Notes: a model not told the origin generated them from the sequence alone. A stretch of DNA of 64,000 nt from Fen-1254 sp963778945 (GCA_963778945.1 CAVZWL010000006.1:1-64000), one strand, 5' to 3'. Shown: positions 25,526 to 35,856, counted from the first letter of the stretch. A program made the numbers and translations.

Positions 25526-26960
25526 ATGGTTCATCTTTCAGTTGTAGACCTTGTTCTTATTGCAGTATATTTTGCCGCGGTTCTCTTCATCGGTTTCCGT
25601 GCTGCACGGAAACGGAAATCGGGCACGGACGATTATTTCCTGGCCGGCAGAACGTTGACGCTGCCTGTTTTTGTTGCAACGCTGGTTTCGACATGGTACG
25701 GCGGCATTCTCGGTGTCGGAGAGTTTTCCTACAGGTACGGACTTTCGAACTGGTTCGTTTTCGGTGTGCCCTATTATTTTTTCGCTCTGATTTTTGCATT
25801 GTTTCTTGCAAAAAAAATTCGTGCGACGAATTTATATACCATTCCCGATCAGCTCGAACAGGCATTCGGCCGCCGGACGGCAATTGCAGGCGGGATCCTG
25901 ACATTTTTTCTCGTCTCGCCGGCCGCCTATGTGCTCATGCTTGGAGTTCTTGCGCAGCTGATGTTCGGCGTAAACCTGACACTGGCAATAGTCGTAACTA
26001 CATTGCTGACGGTCGTCTATCTTTACAACGGAGGATTCCGTTCAGATGTATGGGCGAATATTTTTGAATTCGTTCTGATGTTTCTCGGTTTTGCGCTCGT
26101 TGTCGTTTTTTCGTATTTCAAATTCGGCGGTTTATCGTATATTCAAACGCATGTGCCGCCGCTGCATCTGACCTGGAACGGCGGGCATACGACATCGTAC
26201 ATTCTGGTATGGTTTTTTATCGCTCTCTGGACGATTGTCGATCCGGCTTTCCATCAGCGGTGTTATGCAGCAAAGGACGGCAAAACGGCTCGAAACGGAA
26301 TTCTTATTTCAATTCTTTTTTGGTTCTGTTTTGATTTTATGACAACCACTGCAGGTCTGTACGCGCGTGCAGCGCAGCCCTTGCTCCGCGCAGCCGATGT
26401 ATTCTTATCCGCATGCTTGCGGAAATAACACTGCCGATCGTTATAAAGGGATTATTTTACATCGGCATGCTTGCCGCTATTATGTCGTCGCTCAGCAGTC
26501 TTACATTGATATCGGCAATTACTGTCGGAAGGGATATTGTAGGGCGGTGGAAACAGGCGGATATTCATTCTCCCATTGTGAAGCGCTGGACGGAAATCGG
26601 TTTGATTTTTTCCGCTCTTGTTTCGATAGCGCTTGCTGTCGCCGTGCCTTCGGTTGTCGGCCTGTGGTATACCATCGGGACATGCATCATTCCCGGATTG
26701 CTTATTCCGGTCGTCTCCAGTTATTTCGAACGGCTGCGTATTCCCGCTTCGTATGCGCTCGGAGCGATGCTTAACGGTTGGTTCGTATCGACGGCCAGTC
26801 TTCTGACGCGGCATTCATTCATCAGGGAGAACTCGGTCCGCTTTACTGGTTCGGCATCGAACCGATGTATCCGGGTCTTTTTATGGCATTATTGTGGTGG
26901 GTATGGGGGCGGTGGGCTATCGACCGTCAAAAACAATCTGATACAACAAGCGCCGCCTGA
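25526..26960 (+). CDS. Sodium:solute symporter, ThiV-like, frameshifted
   Basis: An SSS-family transporter of about 478 residues with some 12-13 membrane helices. Visible landmarks are VYFAAVLFIGFRAARKRKSG, TDDYFLAGRTLTLPVFVATL, LVSTWYGGILGVGEFSYRYG and FHQRCYAAKDGKTARNGI. After a shift near 26385 it continues LAEITLPIVIKGLFYIGMLA and AAIMSSLSSLTLISAITVGR. A second shift near 26790 gives GPLYWFGIEPMYPGLFMALL. Position in a TPP-riboswitch locus next to the kinase fits ThiV, the predicted SSS-type thiamin transporter; the substrate is inference. Confidence 0.78.
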
Positions 26961-27011
26961 CGCATGCCTTGTCTGTGTATGAATCGTTCCGCTGATTTAA
27001 AATAAATTTTC

Positions 27012-27953
27012 TCACGTGCGAACGATGACGGTGCCTGCTTTGCCTTGCAGCGCCTCCATCATATGTTCCGGATCGGTAATGGTCACCGTTGTTCCGCCGG
27101 CGGAAAGAAAATCGATCGCCGCTTCAATCTTCGGTTTCATGCTGCCTTCGGCAAAATAATTTGCTGCAAGCATCTGCTGCATTTCTTTGAGTGCGGCTTT
27201 CCGGATCGGCTTTTGATCCGGCCTCCGGTAATTGATATAGACTTCAGGGACTTCGGTGGAAATAAGAAGATGTTCGACTCCCAGTTTTGAGGCAAGCAAT
27301 GCCGAAGCGCGGTCTTTGTCGATCACTGCCTCGATACCCCGGATTTCGTTTTCTTCGCAAACGACAGGAATGCCGCCCCCGCCGGCAGCGATAACGATGA
27401 TCTCCCGCTCCAGACATTCGCGGAGAGTATGAAGTTCTAAAATATCTTTCGGCAGCGGAGATGCAACGACGCGGCGGTATCCGCGTGCTGCATCTTCAAT
27501 GATACTCCAGCCCAGCTGCGAGCGTTTATGTTCGGCTGTTTTTTTTGAATAGAAAGGTCCGACAGGTTTCGTCGGTTTCAAAAATGCCGGATCGTTTTTA
27601 TCGACGGCGACCAGCGTTAGAAAAGTAACGACAGCGCGATGGATTCCCCTTTTTGCGAGAACCGACCGAAGAGCGCTTTGGAGTGCAAATCCGATTTCTC
27701 CCTGCGTCATAGCGACGCATACGTCAAGTGAAAGAGGGTAGGTTTGCCCGGATCCGATTTCGGAACGCAGCAGCTGTGCCCCGACCTGAGGTCCGTTGCC
27801 GTGCGTCACGATCAATTTCCGGTAGAGCAGCGCTATCTCTGCTATACGTTCGGCGGTCAGCCGCGCGTTGAGCCGTTGTTCTGCAGACGTCCCGCGCTGT
27901 CCGGCGCGGATGAGTGAGTTACCTCCGACTGCGATGAGTATGGATTTTTCCAC
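27012..27953 (-). CDS. arcC: Carbamate kinase
   Basis: 313 residues, GTG start at 27953. Family motifs: ILIAVGGNSLIRAGQRGT, VTHGNGPQVGAQLLRSE, SLDVCVAMTQGEIGFALQ, KPVGPFYSKKTAE, EREIIVIAAGGGGIPVV, EAVIDKDRASALLASKLG and FLSAGGTTVTITD. It transfers phosphate between carbamoyl phosphate and ADP, giving ATP, carbon dioxide and ammonia. It overlaps the end of the ornithine carbamoyltransferase gene by 35 bp, so the two are co-translated. Together with the upstream gene this is the ATP-yielding half of arginine or citrulline fermentation; no arginine deiminase is in the window. Confidence 0.93.
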   Translation of the reverse strand: MEKSILIAVGGNSLIRAGQRGTSAEQRLNARLTAERIAEIALLYRKLIVTHGNGPQVGAQLLRSEIGSGQTYPLSLDVCVAMTQGEIGFALQSALRSVLAKRGIHRAVVTFLTLVAVDKNDPAFLKPTKPVGPFYSKKTAEHKRSQLGWSIIEDAARGYRRVVASPLPKDILELHTLRECLEREIIVIAAGGGGIPVVCEENEIRGIEAVIDKDRASALLASKLGVEHLLISTEVPEVYINYRRPDQKPIRKAALKEMQQMLAANYFAEGSMKPKIEAAIDFLSAGGTTVTITDPEHMMEALQGKAGTVIVRT

Positions 27954-28875
27954 GTCCTTGAGCTTTCAGTAACGTGTACAAAATCGCCTTTTGCGTATGC
28001 AAACGGTTCTCTGCTTCATCAAAAACGGCGGATTGAGGCGAATCGATCACCTCGTCAGTTACTTCTTCTCCGCGATGAGCCGGGAGGCAATGCAGAAAAA
28101 TCGCCTTCGGATTTGCCCGCTTCATGAGTCCAGCGTTGACCTGAAACCCGGCGAATGATTTCATCTTTGTTTCGCGTTCTGCTTCCTGTCCCATACTGAC
28201 CCAGACGTCGGTATAAACGACATCGGCATTTGCTGCGCCCGCTGCGGGATCATGGACAACTTCGATGACGGCTTTTGTCTTCCGTGCTTCTTCCTGCGCC
28301 CGCTGCACGACAGCCGGATCCGGCTTATGGTCTGCCGGGACGGCTGCAGTGAAATTCATGCCGACTTTTGCTGCAAAGAGCATAAGCGAATGGCAGACGT
28401 TGTTGCCGTCGCCGATCCATGCGAATTTTTTACCTTTGAATGTTTTAAGGTGTTCGAGGATGGTCAAAAAATCGCCGACTGCCTGGCACGGATGTTCGAA
28501 ATCGGTCAGCGCATTGATAACGCTGAAACTTCCAAAACGAGCCATATCGTCTACATTCTTTTGCGCAAAAGTGCGGATAACCACACCGTCCACCCAGCGT
28601 TCGAGATTTTTCGAAACGTCGTAGACGGATTCGCGCTTGCCGAGACTGATATCGGCATTCGTCAGATAGGTCGTATGCACGCCGAGCTGTTTGGCGCCGA
28701 TTTCGAATGTAACATGAGTGCGAAGCGACTGTTTTTCAAAAATGAGCGCCACCGATTTTCCGGCAAGCGATTTTTCAAACTTTTTCGGATTTGCCTTCAT
28801 AGCTCTGGAAAGCTTCAGAATATCCATGAGCTCTTTTGCTGACCAGTCGGCAATACTGAGAAAATCCTTTTTCAT
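27919..28875 (-). CDS. Ornithine carbamoyltransferase family protein
   Basis: 318 residues from the ATG at 28875, which has GAGGAGAAG upstream; the frame extends 19 residues further. The family fold is clear: FEKQSLRTHVTFE (carbamoyl-phosphate site, residues 47-59), DFEHPCQAVGDFLTI, WIGDGNNVCHSL, DVVYTDVWVSMGQE and the ornithine-loop motif FLHCLPAHRGEEV. The usual STRTR sequence is SLRTH here, with His in place of the last Arg. Catabolic (with carbamate kinase) or anabolic ArgF function, or an unusual substrate, cannot be separated from sequence alone. Confidence 0.85.
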   Translation of the reverse strand: MKKDFLSIADWSAKELMDILKLSRAMKANPKKFEKSLAGKSVALIFEKQSLRTHVTFEIGAKQLGVHTTYLTNADISLGKRESVYDVSKNLERWVDGVVIRTFAQKNVDDMARFGSFSVINALTDFEHPCQAVGDFLTILEHLKTFKGKKFAWIGDGNNVCHSLMLFAAKVGMNFTAAVPADHKPDPAVVQRAQEEARKTKAVIEVVHDPAAGAANADVVYTDVWVSMGQEAERETKMKSFAGFQVNAGLMKRANPKAIFLHCLPAHRGEEVTDEVIDSPQSAVFDEAENRLHTQKAILYTLLKAQGRGKIHTHRSRR

Positions 28876-28938
28876 TCTTCTTCTCCTCTTTCGTTCGAAT
28901 TCAAACTTTCCTTGCGAGGGCCGTTTCTCCATGCAATG

Positions 28939-30267
28939 CTATAATGTATGTTTTTTCAAGAATGTTTCCAAAATATCGTTGAGATCCGGACGTGCAATTT
29001 CATCCAGTTCGTAATAAATCCGCGTGCTCGGCTTATCGATCCTGATGATGCGGCGGAGATCGATCGGCGTTCCGATAACGACAGAATCGCATTCGACGCG
29101 GTTGATGGTTTCTTCCAGGTCCCTGATTTGTTCCCCGCCGTATCCCATAGCCGGGAGGAGCGTCCCGATATGCGGATATTTTTGAAACGTATCGGCAATC
29201 GATTTCACGACCCACGGCCGCGGATCGACGATTTCCTTTGCGCCGAATTTCCGGGCTGCAACGTGTCCGGCGCCGTACGTCATTTCGCCGTGCGTCAATG
29301 TTGGACCGTCTTCGACGACAAGTACCCGTTTGTTCCGGATGACGTTTTCATCTTCCACGCTGATGGGAGATGCGGCCTCGATGATGACTGCACGCGGATT
29401 AACGGCTGTGATATTCTTCCGGACCAAATCTATGCCGGCACGCGATGCCGTATCGATTTTATTGATGATCACGACATCAGCAAGGTGCAGATTGACGGAG
29501 CCGGGATAGTATGACAGCTCGTGTCCCGGCCTGTGCGGATCGGCAACAAGAATTGTGAGATCGCTCCGATAGAAAGATAAGTCATTGTTCCCGCCGTCCC
29601 ATACGATGACATCCGCTTCTTTTTCCGCTTCACGGAGAATAGCTTCATAATCGACGCCGGCATAGATAATGGTGCCGTTGCTGATATGCGGCTCGTACTC
29701 TTCCATTTCTTCTACGGTGCATTCGTGCGTTTTCAAATCTTCGAGCGAAGAATAGCGCTGTACTTTCTGTTTTACAAGATCGCCGTACGGCATCGGATGA
29801 CGGATGGCAACGACTCTTTTTCCTTTCGACCGCAAAATCTGACAGACTTTGCGCGAGGTCTGACTCTTGCCGGAACCGGTCCGGACGGCAACAACGGCGA
29901 TGACAGGAACCTTGCTTTCGATCATGGTAGGCAATGCGCCTTGCAATTTAAAGTCTGCACCTGCCGCAACGACCATCGAGGCTTTGCTCATGATCGTGGA
30001 AAAGGAAACATCGCTGTAAGCGAAGATGACCTCGTCGATGTTCATTTCTTTAATAAGCCGCGGCAATTCGGATTCCGGATAAATCGGAATGCCGTTCGGA
30101 TACAGGGGACCGGCAAGCTCCGCAGGATATTTGCGGCCGTCAATGTTGGGAATTTGAGCTGCAGTGAAAGCGGCCACTTCATAGCGGTCGTCATGGCGAA
30201 AGACGGTATTGAAATTGTGGAAATCCCGTCCCGCTGCTCCCATAATGAGGATTCTGGAACGTTTCAT
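28939..30267 (-). CDS. cDPGS-like predicted GTPase (COG2403)
   Basis: 442 residues. N-terminal Rossmann-like start RILIMGAAGRDFHNFN, a P-loop at about residue 129 (VVAVRTGSGKSQTSRKVC), a switch-like DVIVWDGGNNDLSFY, VADPHRPGHELSYYPGS, VVIINKID (NKxD base motif) and ALTHGEMTYGAGHVAARKFGA-like TLTHGEMTYGAGHVA. This is the family named after archaeal cyclic 2,3-diphosphoglycerate synthetase; in bacteria its role is unknown. It is the first gene of the minus-strand group with the carbamoyltransferase and carbamate kinase, so a link to carbamoyl-phosphate metabolism is suggested. Confidence 0.8.
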   Translation of the reverse strand: MKRSRILIMGAAGRDFHNFNTVFRHDDRYEVAAFTAAQIPNIDGRKYPAELAGPLYPNGIPIYPESELPRLIKEMNIDEVIFAYSDVSFSTIMSKASMVVAAGADFKLQGALPTMIESKVPVIAVVAVRTGSGKSQTSRKVCQILRSKGKRVVAIRHPMPYGDLVKQKVQRYSSLEDLKTHECTVEEMEEYEPHISNGTIIYAGVDYEAILREAEKEADVIVWDGGNNDLSFYRSDLTILVADPHRPGHELSYYPGSVNLHLADVVIINKIDTASRAGIDLVRKNITAVNPRAVIIEAASPISVEDENVIRNKRVLVVEDGPTLTHGEMTYGAGHVAARKFGAKEIVDPRPWVVKSIADTFQKYPHIGTLLPAMGYGGEQIRDLEETINRVECDSVVIGTPIDLRRIIRIDKPSTRIYYELDEIARPDLNDILETFLKKHTL

Positions 30268-30660
30268 AGGACACCTAAAAAAAAAGTTCTAAAATGCTGC
30301 CGCCGTTAGTGTCGGTGCCAACAGCTGGGCAGTCCCGGCAATAATCTGCCGGGAAAAACAGCATATGCAAGAGGTGGAATAATATCGGAAAGGCTTTCCA
30401 AAGAGGCAAGTTCACAATGAATAATTGGTGAACTGAAAACAGTGAACTGAAAACAGAATTCAAAAACGGACGAAAAGGCATAAATGATATCCAGTGTTGT
30501 TCGTCAGGACACTCAATCGGATACACACAAAACTCTTGCCGGTCGATCCCGGAAGAAAGAGCTTTCGAAAATCGGCCGGTTGTGCCCGGTTCACAGCATA
30601 ATCCGCCTTGTTCAATAATTATTATATTCTTCTCGGAGGAGAATTTGTATATTAGTCAAT
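30268..30660. other. Intergenic, divergent genes; no gene seen
   Basis: 393 bp between the divergent GTPase and LytS-type genes. Contains an imperfect hairpin (CAGTCCCGGCAATAATCTGC/CGGGA near 30333) and a short tandem-like GAACTGAAAACAG repeat (30430-30460). Promoters for both directions should lie here but none is clear. Confidence 0.5.
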
Positions 30661-31671
30661 ATGATACAACGATATGAATTAAAATCCGGATCTGTTCTTT
30701 CCCTCGTAATTGCCGTTATTGCGTCCATGTCTCGCCTAAGCCGGTTCGATATACCGGGATATTATATTTTTCCGATCAGCATCGCATATACCTTTGGGTT
30801 TTCTTTGCTTTGCTGGATGATACTGCATTTTATCATCCGTCAGCGTATTCCGGCAGTCCCGCTGAACACGCTGCTCGTAAAATGCATATTCGGTATGATC
30901 TGCTGCGCCGCTGCATCCCTCATCTACCAGCCGGTCAACGGATCGATTCTCTCTCGTGTGATCGTTCTTCAAGATCTTACGCGCCGTCAAATCGCCGGCG
31001 CACTGATCTTTCGTGGTTTGACGTTTGGGGCTGTACACCTTTTCTTAATGTACTATCTGGATACGCTCCATGCCGCGGAACAATCGCGGCTGGAAAACGA
31101 GACATTAAAACGGGATAACTTGCAGGCTCGTATGGCAGCCCTGCAGCAGCAGATCAGTCCGCATTTTTTATTCAATGCGTTGAATACCATTCAGACCCTT
31201 GCCGGTGAAGAGAGTGTGAAGCAGTACACTTTTCAACTTGCGTCCGTTTACCGCTATTTGCTGCAGTACCGGGAAAATAGTCTCGTGACGGTCGAAGAAG
31301 AATTGCGTTTCATCCAATCGTATTTGTATATTCAAACTATGCGTTTTGAAGATGCCCTGAAGGTAGAAAACGCCGTCGACCTATCAGTGATGCATCGCTT
31401 CATACCGACGCTGTCGATTCAAATTCTCATTGAAAATGCCATTAAACATAATATCGTTTCATCCGCCAGGCCGCTTCACATTCGTCTTGAAAACGAGGGC
31501 GACAGATATCTGGTTGTGGGAAATGCGCTCCAACCAAAAACATCAATGGAAGAGACCACAAAAATGGGTTTACAGAACATCAAGGATAGGTACGCTTTGT
31601 TGGGAAAAGATACACCGCTGTTCATTCGCTCGGCGGAACGTTATTGTGTCAAACTGCCGCTGTTAACATGA
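30661..31671 (+). CDS. LytS-type sensor histidine kinase
   Basis: 336 residues. Four predicted membrane helices in residues 10-135, a short coiled coil (AAEQSRLENETLKRDN), then the His_kinase domain with the phosphorylatable His168 in ISPHFLFNALNTIQTL, and the HATPase N-box ILIENAIKHNI and GLQNIKDRYALLG. No periplasmic sensor domain, so the membrane part is the sensor. The stop overlaps the response-regulator start (ATGA at 31668), giving a coupled two-component pair. Confidence 0.9.
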   Translation: MIQRYELKSGSVLSLVIAVIASMSRLSRFDIPGYYIFPISIAYTFGFSLLCWMILHFIIRQRIPAVPLNTLLVKCIFGMICCAAASLIYQPVNGSILSRVIVLQDLTRRQIAGALIFRGLTFGAVHLFLMYYLDTLHAAEQSRLENETLKRDNLQARMAALQQQISPHFLFNALNTIQTLAGEESVKQYTFQLASVYRYLLQYRENSLVTVEEELRFIQSYLYIQTMRFEDALKVENAVDLSVMHRFIPTLSIQILIENAIKHNIVSSARPLHIRLENEGDRYLVVGNALQPKTSMEETTKMGLQNIKDRYALLGKDTPLFIRSAERYCVKLPLLT

Positions 31672-32429
31672 CTATTCTCTTGATAGAGGACGAACGAAAA
31701 GCGGCGGCCGAGTTGAAAAGACTTATTGAAGAAGTGCACCCCCAAGCAGTTGTCGCTGCATCTCTTCAATCGGTGGAGGAGTCGGTCGAGTGGCTGAACT
31801 CTCATCCAGCTCCGGAACTAATTTTTTGCGACATACAACTTGCGGATGGATTGAGCTTCGATATCTTCCGCCGGGTGAAAGTACGTGCACCGATTATTTT
31901 TTGCACGGCATACGATGAATATGCTCTTCGGGCATTTGAGACGAACGGTATTGATTATTTGCTGAAGCCGATCGGAAAAGAAAAGCTCGAGCAGAGTCTG
32001 TCGAAATTCGATTCGTTCAAAGAAATCTTTCACGGCAAAGAGGACGAGTATTCGAAAACACTGCAAATGGTCGTGGACCACCTACAGCAGCCTTCGCGTA
32101 AAACGCTCCTGGTTTTTTCCCAGGATAAAATTTTTCCTCTCCAAATTGTCGATATCATCTGCATTGCCTATGAACACGGGACGGTGTATGCACGTACGCA
32201 GCAGCAGCGCTATCGGCTGGCGGAAACGATGGAAGAACTGGACGGTCAGCTGGATCGACGCCAGTTCTACAGAGCGAACCGGCAATTTATCGTTCAGCGC
32301 AGCGCTGTCGTCAGTGCGGAGCATTACTTTGCACGCAAATTACTGATCAAACTGAACGTTAAAACCGAAGAAAATATCATCGTAAGCAAAGCGAACGCTT
32401 CCGCTTTTTTGAAATGGCTGGGTTCATAA
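31668..32429 (+). CDS. LytTR-family response regulator
   Basis: 253 residues. Receiver domain 1-120 with acidic pair ED (residues 7-8), phosphoacceptor Asp55 in LIFCDIQLADGLSF, and Lys in IDYLLKPIGKEKL. The C-terminal LytTR DNA-binding domain includes DIICIAYEHGTVYARTQQQR, LAETMEELDGQLD and FYRANRQFIVQRSAV. Paired with the LytS-type kinase; targets are unknown, the lipoprotein gene just downstream being a candidate. Confidence 0.92.
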   Translation: MTILLIEDERKAAAELKRLIEEVHPQAVVAASLQSVEESVEWLNSHPAPELIFCDIQLADGLSFDIFRRVKVRAPIIFCTAYDEYALRAFETNGIDYLLKPIGKEKLEQSLSKFDSFKEIFHGKEDEYSKTLQMVVDHLQQPSRKTLLVFSQDKIFPLQIVDIICIAYEHGTVYARTQQQRYRLAETMEELDGQLDRRQFYRANRQFIVQRSAVVSAEHYFARKLLIKLNVKTEENIIVSKANASAFLKWLGS

Positions 32430-32548
32430 TGCTGTCTTTGCCCGTTTTGCTGCACATTTTGCCCTTCCTGCAAACTTTTTTTGACTTCATCTGAATGTTT
32501 CTCATAATATTGCAGGCGTTCACAAACACTATAATGAAAGGATTATAT

Positions 32549-33359
32549 ATGTTGACGTTTCATCTTCCGAGATTTTTTATCGCCGGGTGTATCTCTGCAT
32601 TTCTTCTTATTTGGATCGGCTGTAAAGACAATTCCACCGATAGCACCGTTTCGTCGCCATCCGAGGATGATGCAGCGGACGTTGTTGCCGCTTCGATGGG
32701 GAGCAGCAGTTCGACCAACGGCATTGCCGCCCAGGCTGCGGCGGCGGTTTCGGCAGCCAGCGGGGCAGCGGTCACGGCGGATATTGCAGGGTTTAAAGCT
32801 TCCCGTTCTCAAACGATTCTTCCCGATGCATTCCTGTACTTTTGTCAATGCTGCCGTGTCTCTCGTCGATACCACCGTTACTTTTTCAAAAACCAGCGGA
32901 TTATTTACGTATAATTATATATTCCATTTTCAGTACGGATTCGCCAATGACTCAACTATGAACTTTATCTATACGATGCACGGTACGTATGATGTACCGC
33001 GTATGTCTTCCAACGACAGCGCCTCTGCTGCATGGATTCTGTCATCCATCCGTCCTGCTTCGTCGGCATATACCCTGAACGGCACCTATACTCGAAACGG
33101 CAGTCAGACATCCAAGGTGCGCGATAAAAACTCGCTGACAACAACGATAACCCTTACGCTGTCGAATGTGCTGATTAATAAATCGACAAAACTCATCGCC
33201 GGCGGCACGGCGGCTGGAACATTTACGGGAAACACGACCGGCGGACGCTCCGTGCAGTATACTGTTGCCATTACATTTAATGGTAATCAAACTGCTACGG
33301 TCGTTATCAACGGCAGTAACTCATACTCCGTAGATATGACGAACGGCTCTGTGAATTAA
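32549..33359 (+). CDS. Secreted Ala/Ser/Thr-rich lipoprotein-like protein, frameshifted
   Basis: Start at 32549 (AAAGGA upstream). The signal region ends FLLIWIGCKDN, so Cys may be a lipidation site. An Ala/Ser-rich linker follows, then, after removing one T near 32830 (DASCTFVNAAVSLVDTTVTF), a beta-rich C-terminal part rich in Thr, Ser and Asn (STKLIAGGTAAGTFTGNTTG). It is not recognised as a known family. Probably a surface lipoprotein of about 270 residues. Confidence 0.55.
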
Positions 33360-33432
33360 AGACAGATTTACGTACGTGATTCAACGGAAATGCAAGTATT
33401 TCGGCCTGCAAATTCTAAAGAAAGAATATCCT

Positions 33433-34499
33433 ATGACAATCAAGTTTTTTTCCATTGCCGTTTGCTGCATGTGCATTGTACTCTTCACATCGGCAGAGTA
33501 CGAATGTATGGGACAGCGCATGATGGAGCGGAGGCTTAGCAGGCACGCACGTGAGAACACCGGTCCGGTTCCCGATTACAGCCGGCTCGATTATTGGGCT
33601 GCGTCTCCGTACAAACCGGATTGCAGCGACAGTATTCCCGCATTCCTGAAGGGAGAACAGCGAACTTCCGATGCCGATGTTTTTTTCATTCACCCGACGA
33701 CCTATACAGCAGATCTCAAAAAAGCATCGTGGAATGCCGACGTCGATGATTCCGCTTTGAACGAACAAACAGACCGACGGCCTATTTTGGACCAGGCCTC
33801 AGTCTTTAACGGCAGTTGCAGGGTCTTCGCTCCGCGTTACCGGCAGGCACATCTCAAAGCATTTATTGCCGGGAATTCCAAAGAAGCCAAACAAGCTCTC
33901 GATCTTGCTTACAGCGATGTCAAACGGGCGTTTCAATATTATTTAGAGCACGACAACAACGGCGGCCGATCATCATCGCCTCCCACAGTCAGGGAAGCCA
34001 CCATGCAATCCGGCTGCTTCAGGAGTTTTTCGACGGCACGCCGCTTCAACGGCAGCTGGTCTGCGCGTACGTTCTCGGCTGGCCGTTTAAGGCAAAAAGT
34101 TTTCAGTCTCTTCCTATCGGTGAGTCTGCCGATGCCGTGGGCTGCGTCGTCGGATGGTGCACATTCCAGGAAGGACAGGAGCCCCGGTATTTAAAAGTGG
34201 AAGATGGAAAAGGAGTATGCATCAATCCGTTGACATGGTCGGCGTCGACCGAACGCGCATCACGGGAACTGCACCGGGGAGCAGTGTTTCGCGATTTTAA
34301 CACAATGTTCCCGAACATCATCAGTGCAAGTATCGATCCGAAGGATCACGTGCTCTGGGTGACACTTCCCGAAGCGATGAACGAGAGAGTTCGAAACATC
34401 AGAAACCTCCATGGTGTCGATTATAATCTTTTCTGGATGGACATCAGAGAGAATGTGAAAGTACGTATCGCATCCTACCTGCAGCAGGTGAAAAAGTAA
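33433..34499 (+). CDS. DUF3089 alpha/beta-hydrolase-like protein, frameshifted
   Basis: About 355 residues. Signal peptide (FFSIAVCCMCIVLFTSA), then DYWAASPYKPDCSDSIP and DVFFIHPTTYTADLKKASWN, a DUF3089 landmark, and VFNGSCRVFAPRYRQAHL. One base must shift near 33967, after which the nucleophile elbow appears in RPIIIASHSQGSHHAIRLL (Ser in S-x-G type GHSQG-like context), with WCTFQEGQEP and GVCINPLTW downstream. DUF3089 proteins resemble esterases/lipases. Probably periplasmic. Confidence 0.75.
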
Positions 34500-34817
34500 A
34501 AACGAACAGCTCTGATGAAGCGCTTTGTTGCCGGCATGTTATGCTGCAGGTTTTGGCGCCCGCTGCATGTCCCGCACATCATCCGGCCGGACTGCTAAAC
34601 GCATTCTCATAAAAGTGCGAAATTGGCACTAACATGCCCGATGAGCTTCAACGGAGATCCTTCTTTACTTCATCGATTACGTAATGGATTGCAGAAGTTA
34701 CTCGTAAAACACCGCATTCCGGCGAAAAGAGAGCTTTCAAAACTGCCAGTGATCCGATTTTCTTGCACCTCATGCGAGCTTCTTGTATATTAATCTGATA
34801 TACTGTAATGCAAAAGC
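34500..34817. other. Intergenic, contains a promoter only
   Basis: 318 bp with no gene. A sigma-70-like promoter lies near its end (see 34763-34791). Confidence 0.5.
34763..34791 (+). promoter_or_regulatory. Sigma-70-like promoter
   Basis: TTGCAC, 17-bp spacer, TATATT, ending 26 bp before the GTG start of the glycosyltransferase. Confidence 0.55.
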
Positions 34818-35855
34818 GTGGAAAAACCCCAGATTAATAGAATTTTGATAGTTCGGACCGACAACATCGGCGACGTGATTTTAACTTTGCCGATGATTCC
34901 AGCATTGCATAGTTCTTTTCCATCGGCTTCACTCGCCATGCTCCTTCAAAACTATACAAAGAATCTTGCAGAAGGACAGGAGGGTCTTTCTTCTATTATA
35001 ACCGAGGATTCACAAGGCGAGAAAAAAGGTTTCTTTGCGCTTCTTGCCGAGCTGAAGACGTATGAATTCGATGCAGCCATAGCCGTCTATCCCCGGTTTC
35101 GGATCGCGCTTTTGCTGCGCCTTGCCGGAGTTCCGATGCGCATTGGTACTGCGTTTCGATGGTATTCGTTTTTATTCAATAGAAAAGTATTTGAGCATCG
35201 CAAAACGGTTGAGAAACACGAAGCAGAATACAACCTTTCCATGTTAAAAGAACTCGGCTGCGAAATTCCCGGGAAGATAGAAACAAAGCTAGCAATTACG
35301 CAGAAGGATAAAGAGAAGGCCGCTTCGATCCGGGCTCAATTAGGATTGGCAGATTCGGACAGAGTTGTAATTCTCCATCCGGGCAGCGGAGGATCAGCGC
35401 GGGATTGGAAACCGGAGCATTTTGCGTCCCTGGCCTCAATTATTGCTCGGGAAAAAATTCGAGTCGTCATTACAGGGACAGAATCGGAAAGAGATTTGAT
35501 TGAACGCATAGTTTTTCTCTCCCAAGGTGCGGCGCGTCCGTTTATCAGTACCGTTTCTTTAAAAGAATTCGGGGCGTTTATTCAGACCGCCTTTGTGTTT
35601 GCAGCGAATTCGACCGGTCCGCTGCATATTGCGTCTTCGGTCGGAACACCGGTCGTGGGATTCTATCCGCCGGTCAAAGTGATGGGTGCAAAAAGATGGG
35701 GGCCGCTGGGCGGAAAAAAAATTATCTTTTCACCCGATCCGGCGCTCTGCAGCGAATGTGCCGGCGGACAATGCCGCGGAAATGCGTGTATGGACCAAAT
35801 AACCGCAGAAATGGCAGCAGAAGCAGTCTTCAAATTGGCCGGAGAAACAACGTGA
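34818..35855 (+). CDS. Glycosyltransferase family 9 (heptosyltransferase-like)
   Basis: 345 residues, GTG start. GT-B enzyme of the ADP-heptose:LPS heptosyltransferase family: ILIVRTDNIGDVILTLPMIP at residues 8-27, ILHPGSGGSARDWKPEHFA (nucleotide-sugar-binding region), VITGTESERDLIE, ANSTGPLHIASSVGTPVVGF, and a late Cys cluster CSECAGGQCRGNAC. It should add a sugar to lipopolysaccharide core or another surface glycan on the cytoplasmic side of the membrane. The DUF3108 gene starts 1 bp after its end. Confidence 0.88.
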   Translation: MEKPQINRILIVRTDNIGDVILTLPMIPALHSSFPSASLAMLLQNYTKNLAEGQEGLSSIITEDSQGEKKGFFALLAELKTYEFDAAIAVYPRFRIALLLRLAGVPMRIGTAFRWYSFLFNRKVFEHRKTVEKHEAEYNLSMLKELGCEIPGKIETKLAITQKDKEKAASIRAQLGLADSDRVVILHPGSGGSARDWKPEHFASLASIIAREKIRVVITGTESERDLIERIVFLSQGAARPFISTVSLKEFGAFIQTAFVFAANSTGPLHIASSVGTPVVGFYPPVKVMGAKRWGPLGGKKIIFSPDPALCSECAGGQCRGNACMDQITAEMAAEAVFKLAGETT

Positions 35856-35856
35856 T

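Noticed and set aside
30645..30653. TATATT as promoter of the LytS-type gene
   Set aside because: It lies only 7 bp before the ATG and has no matching -35 box.
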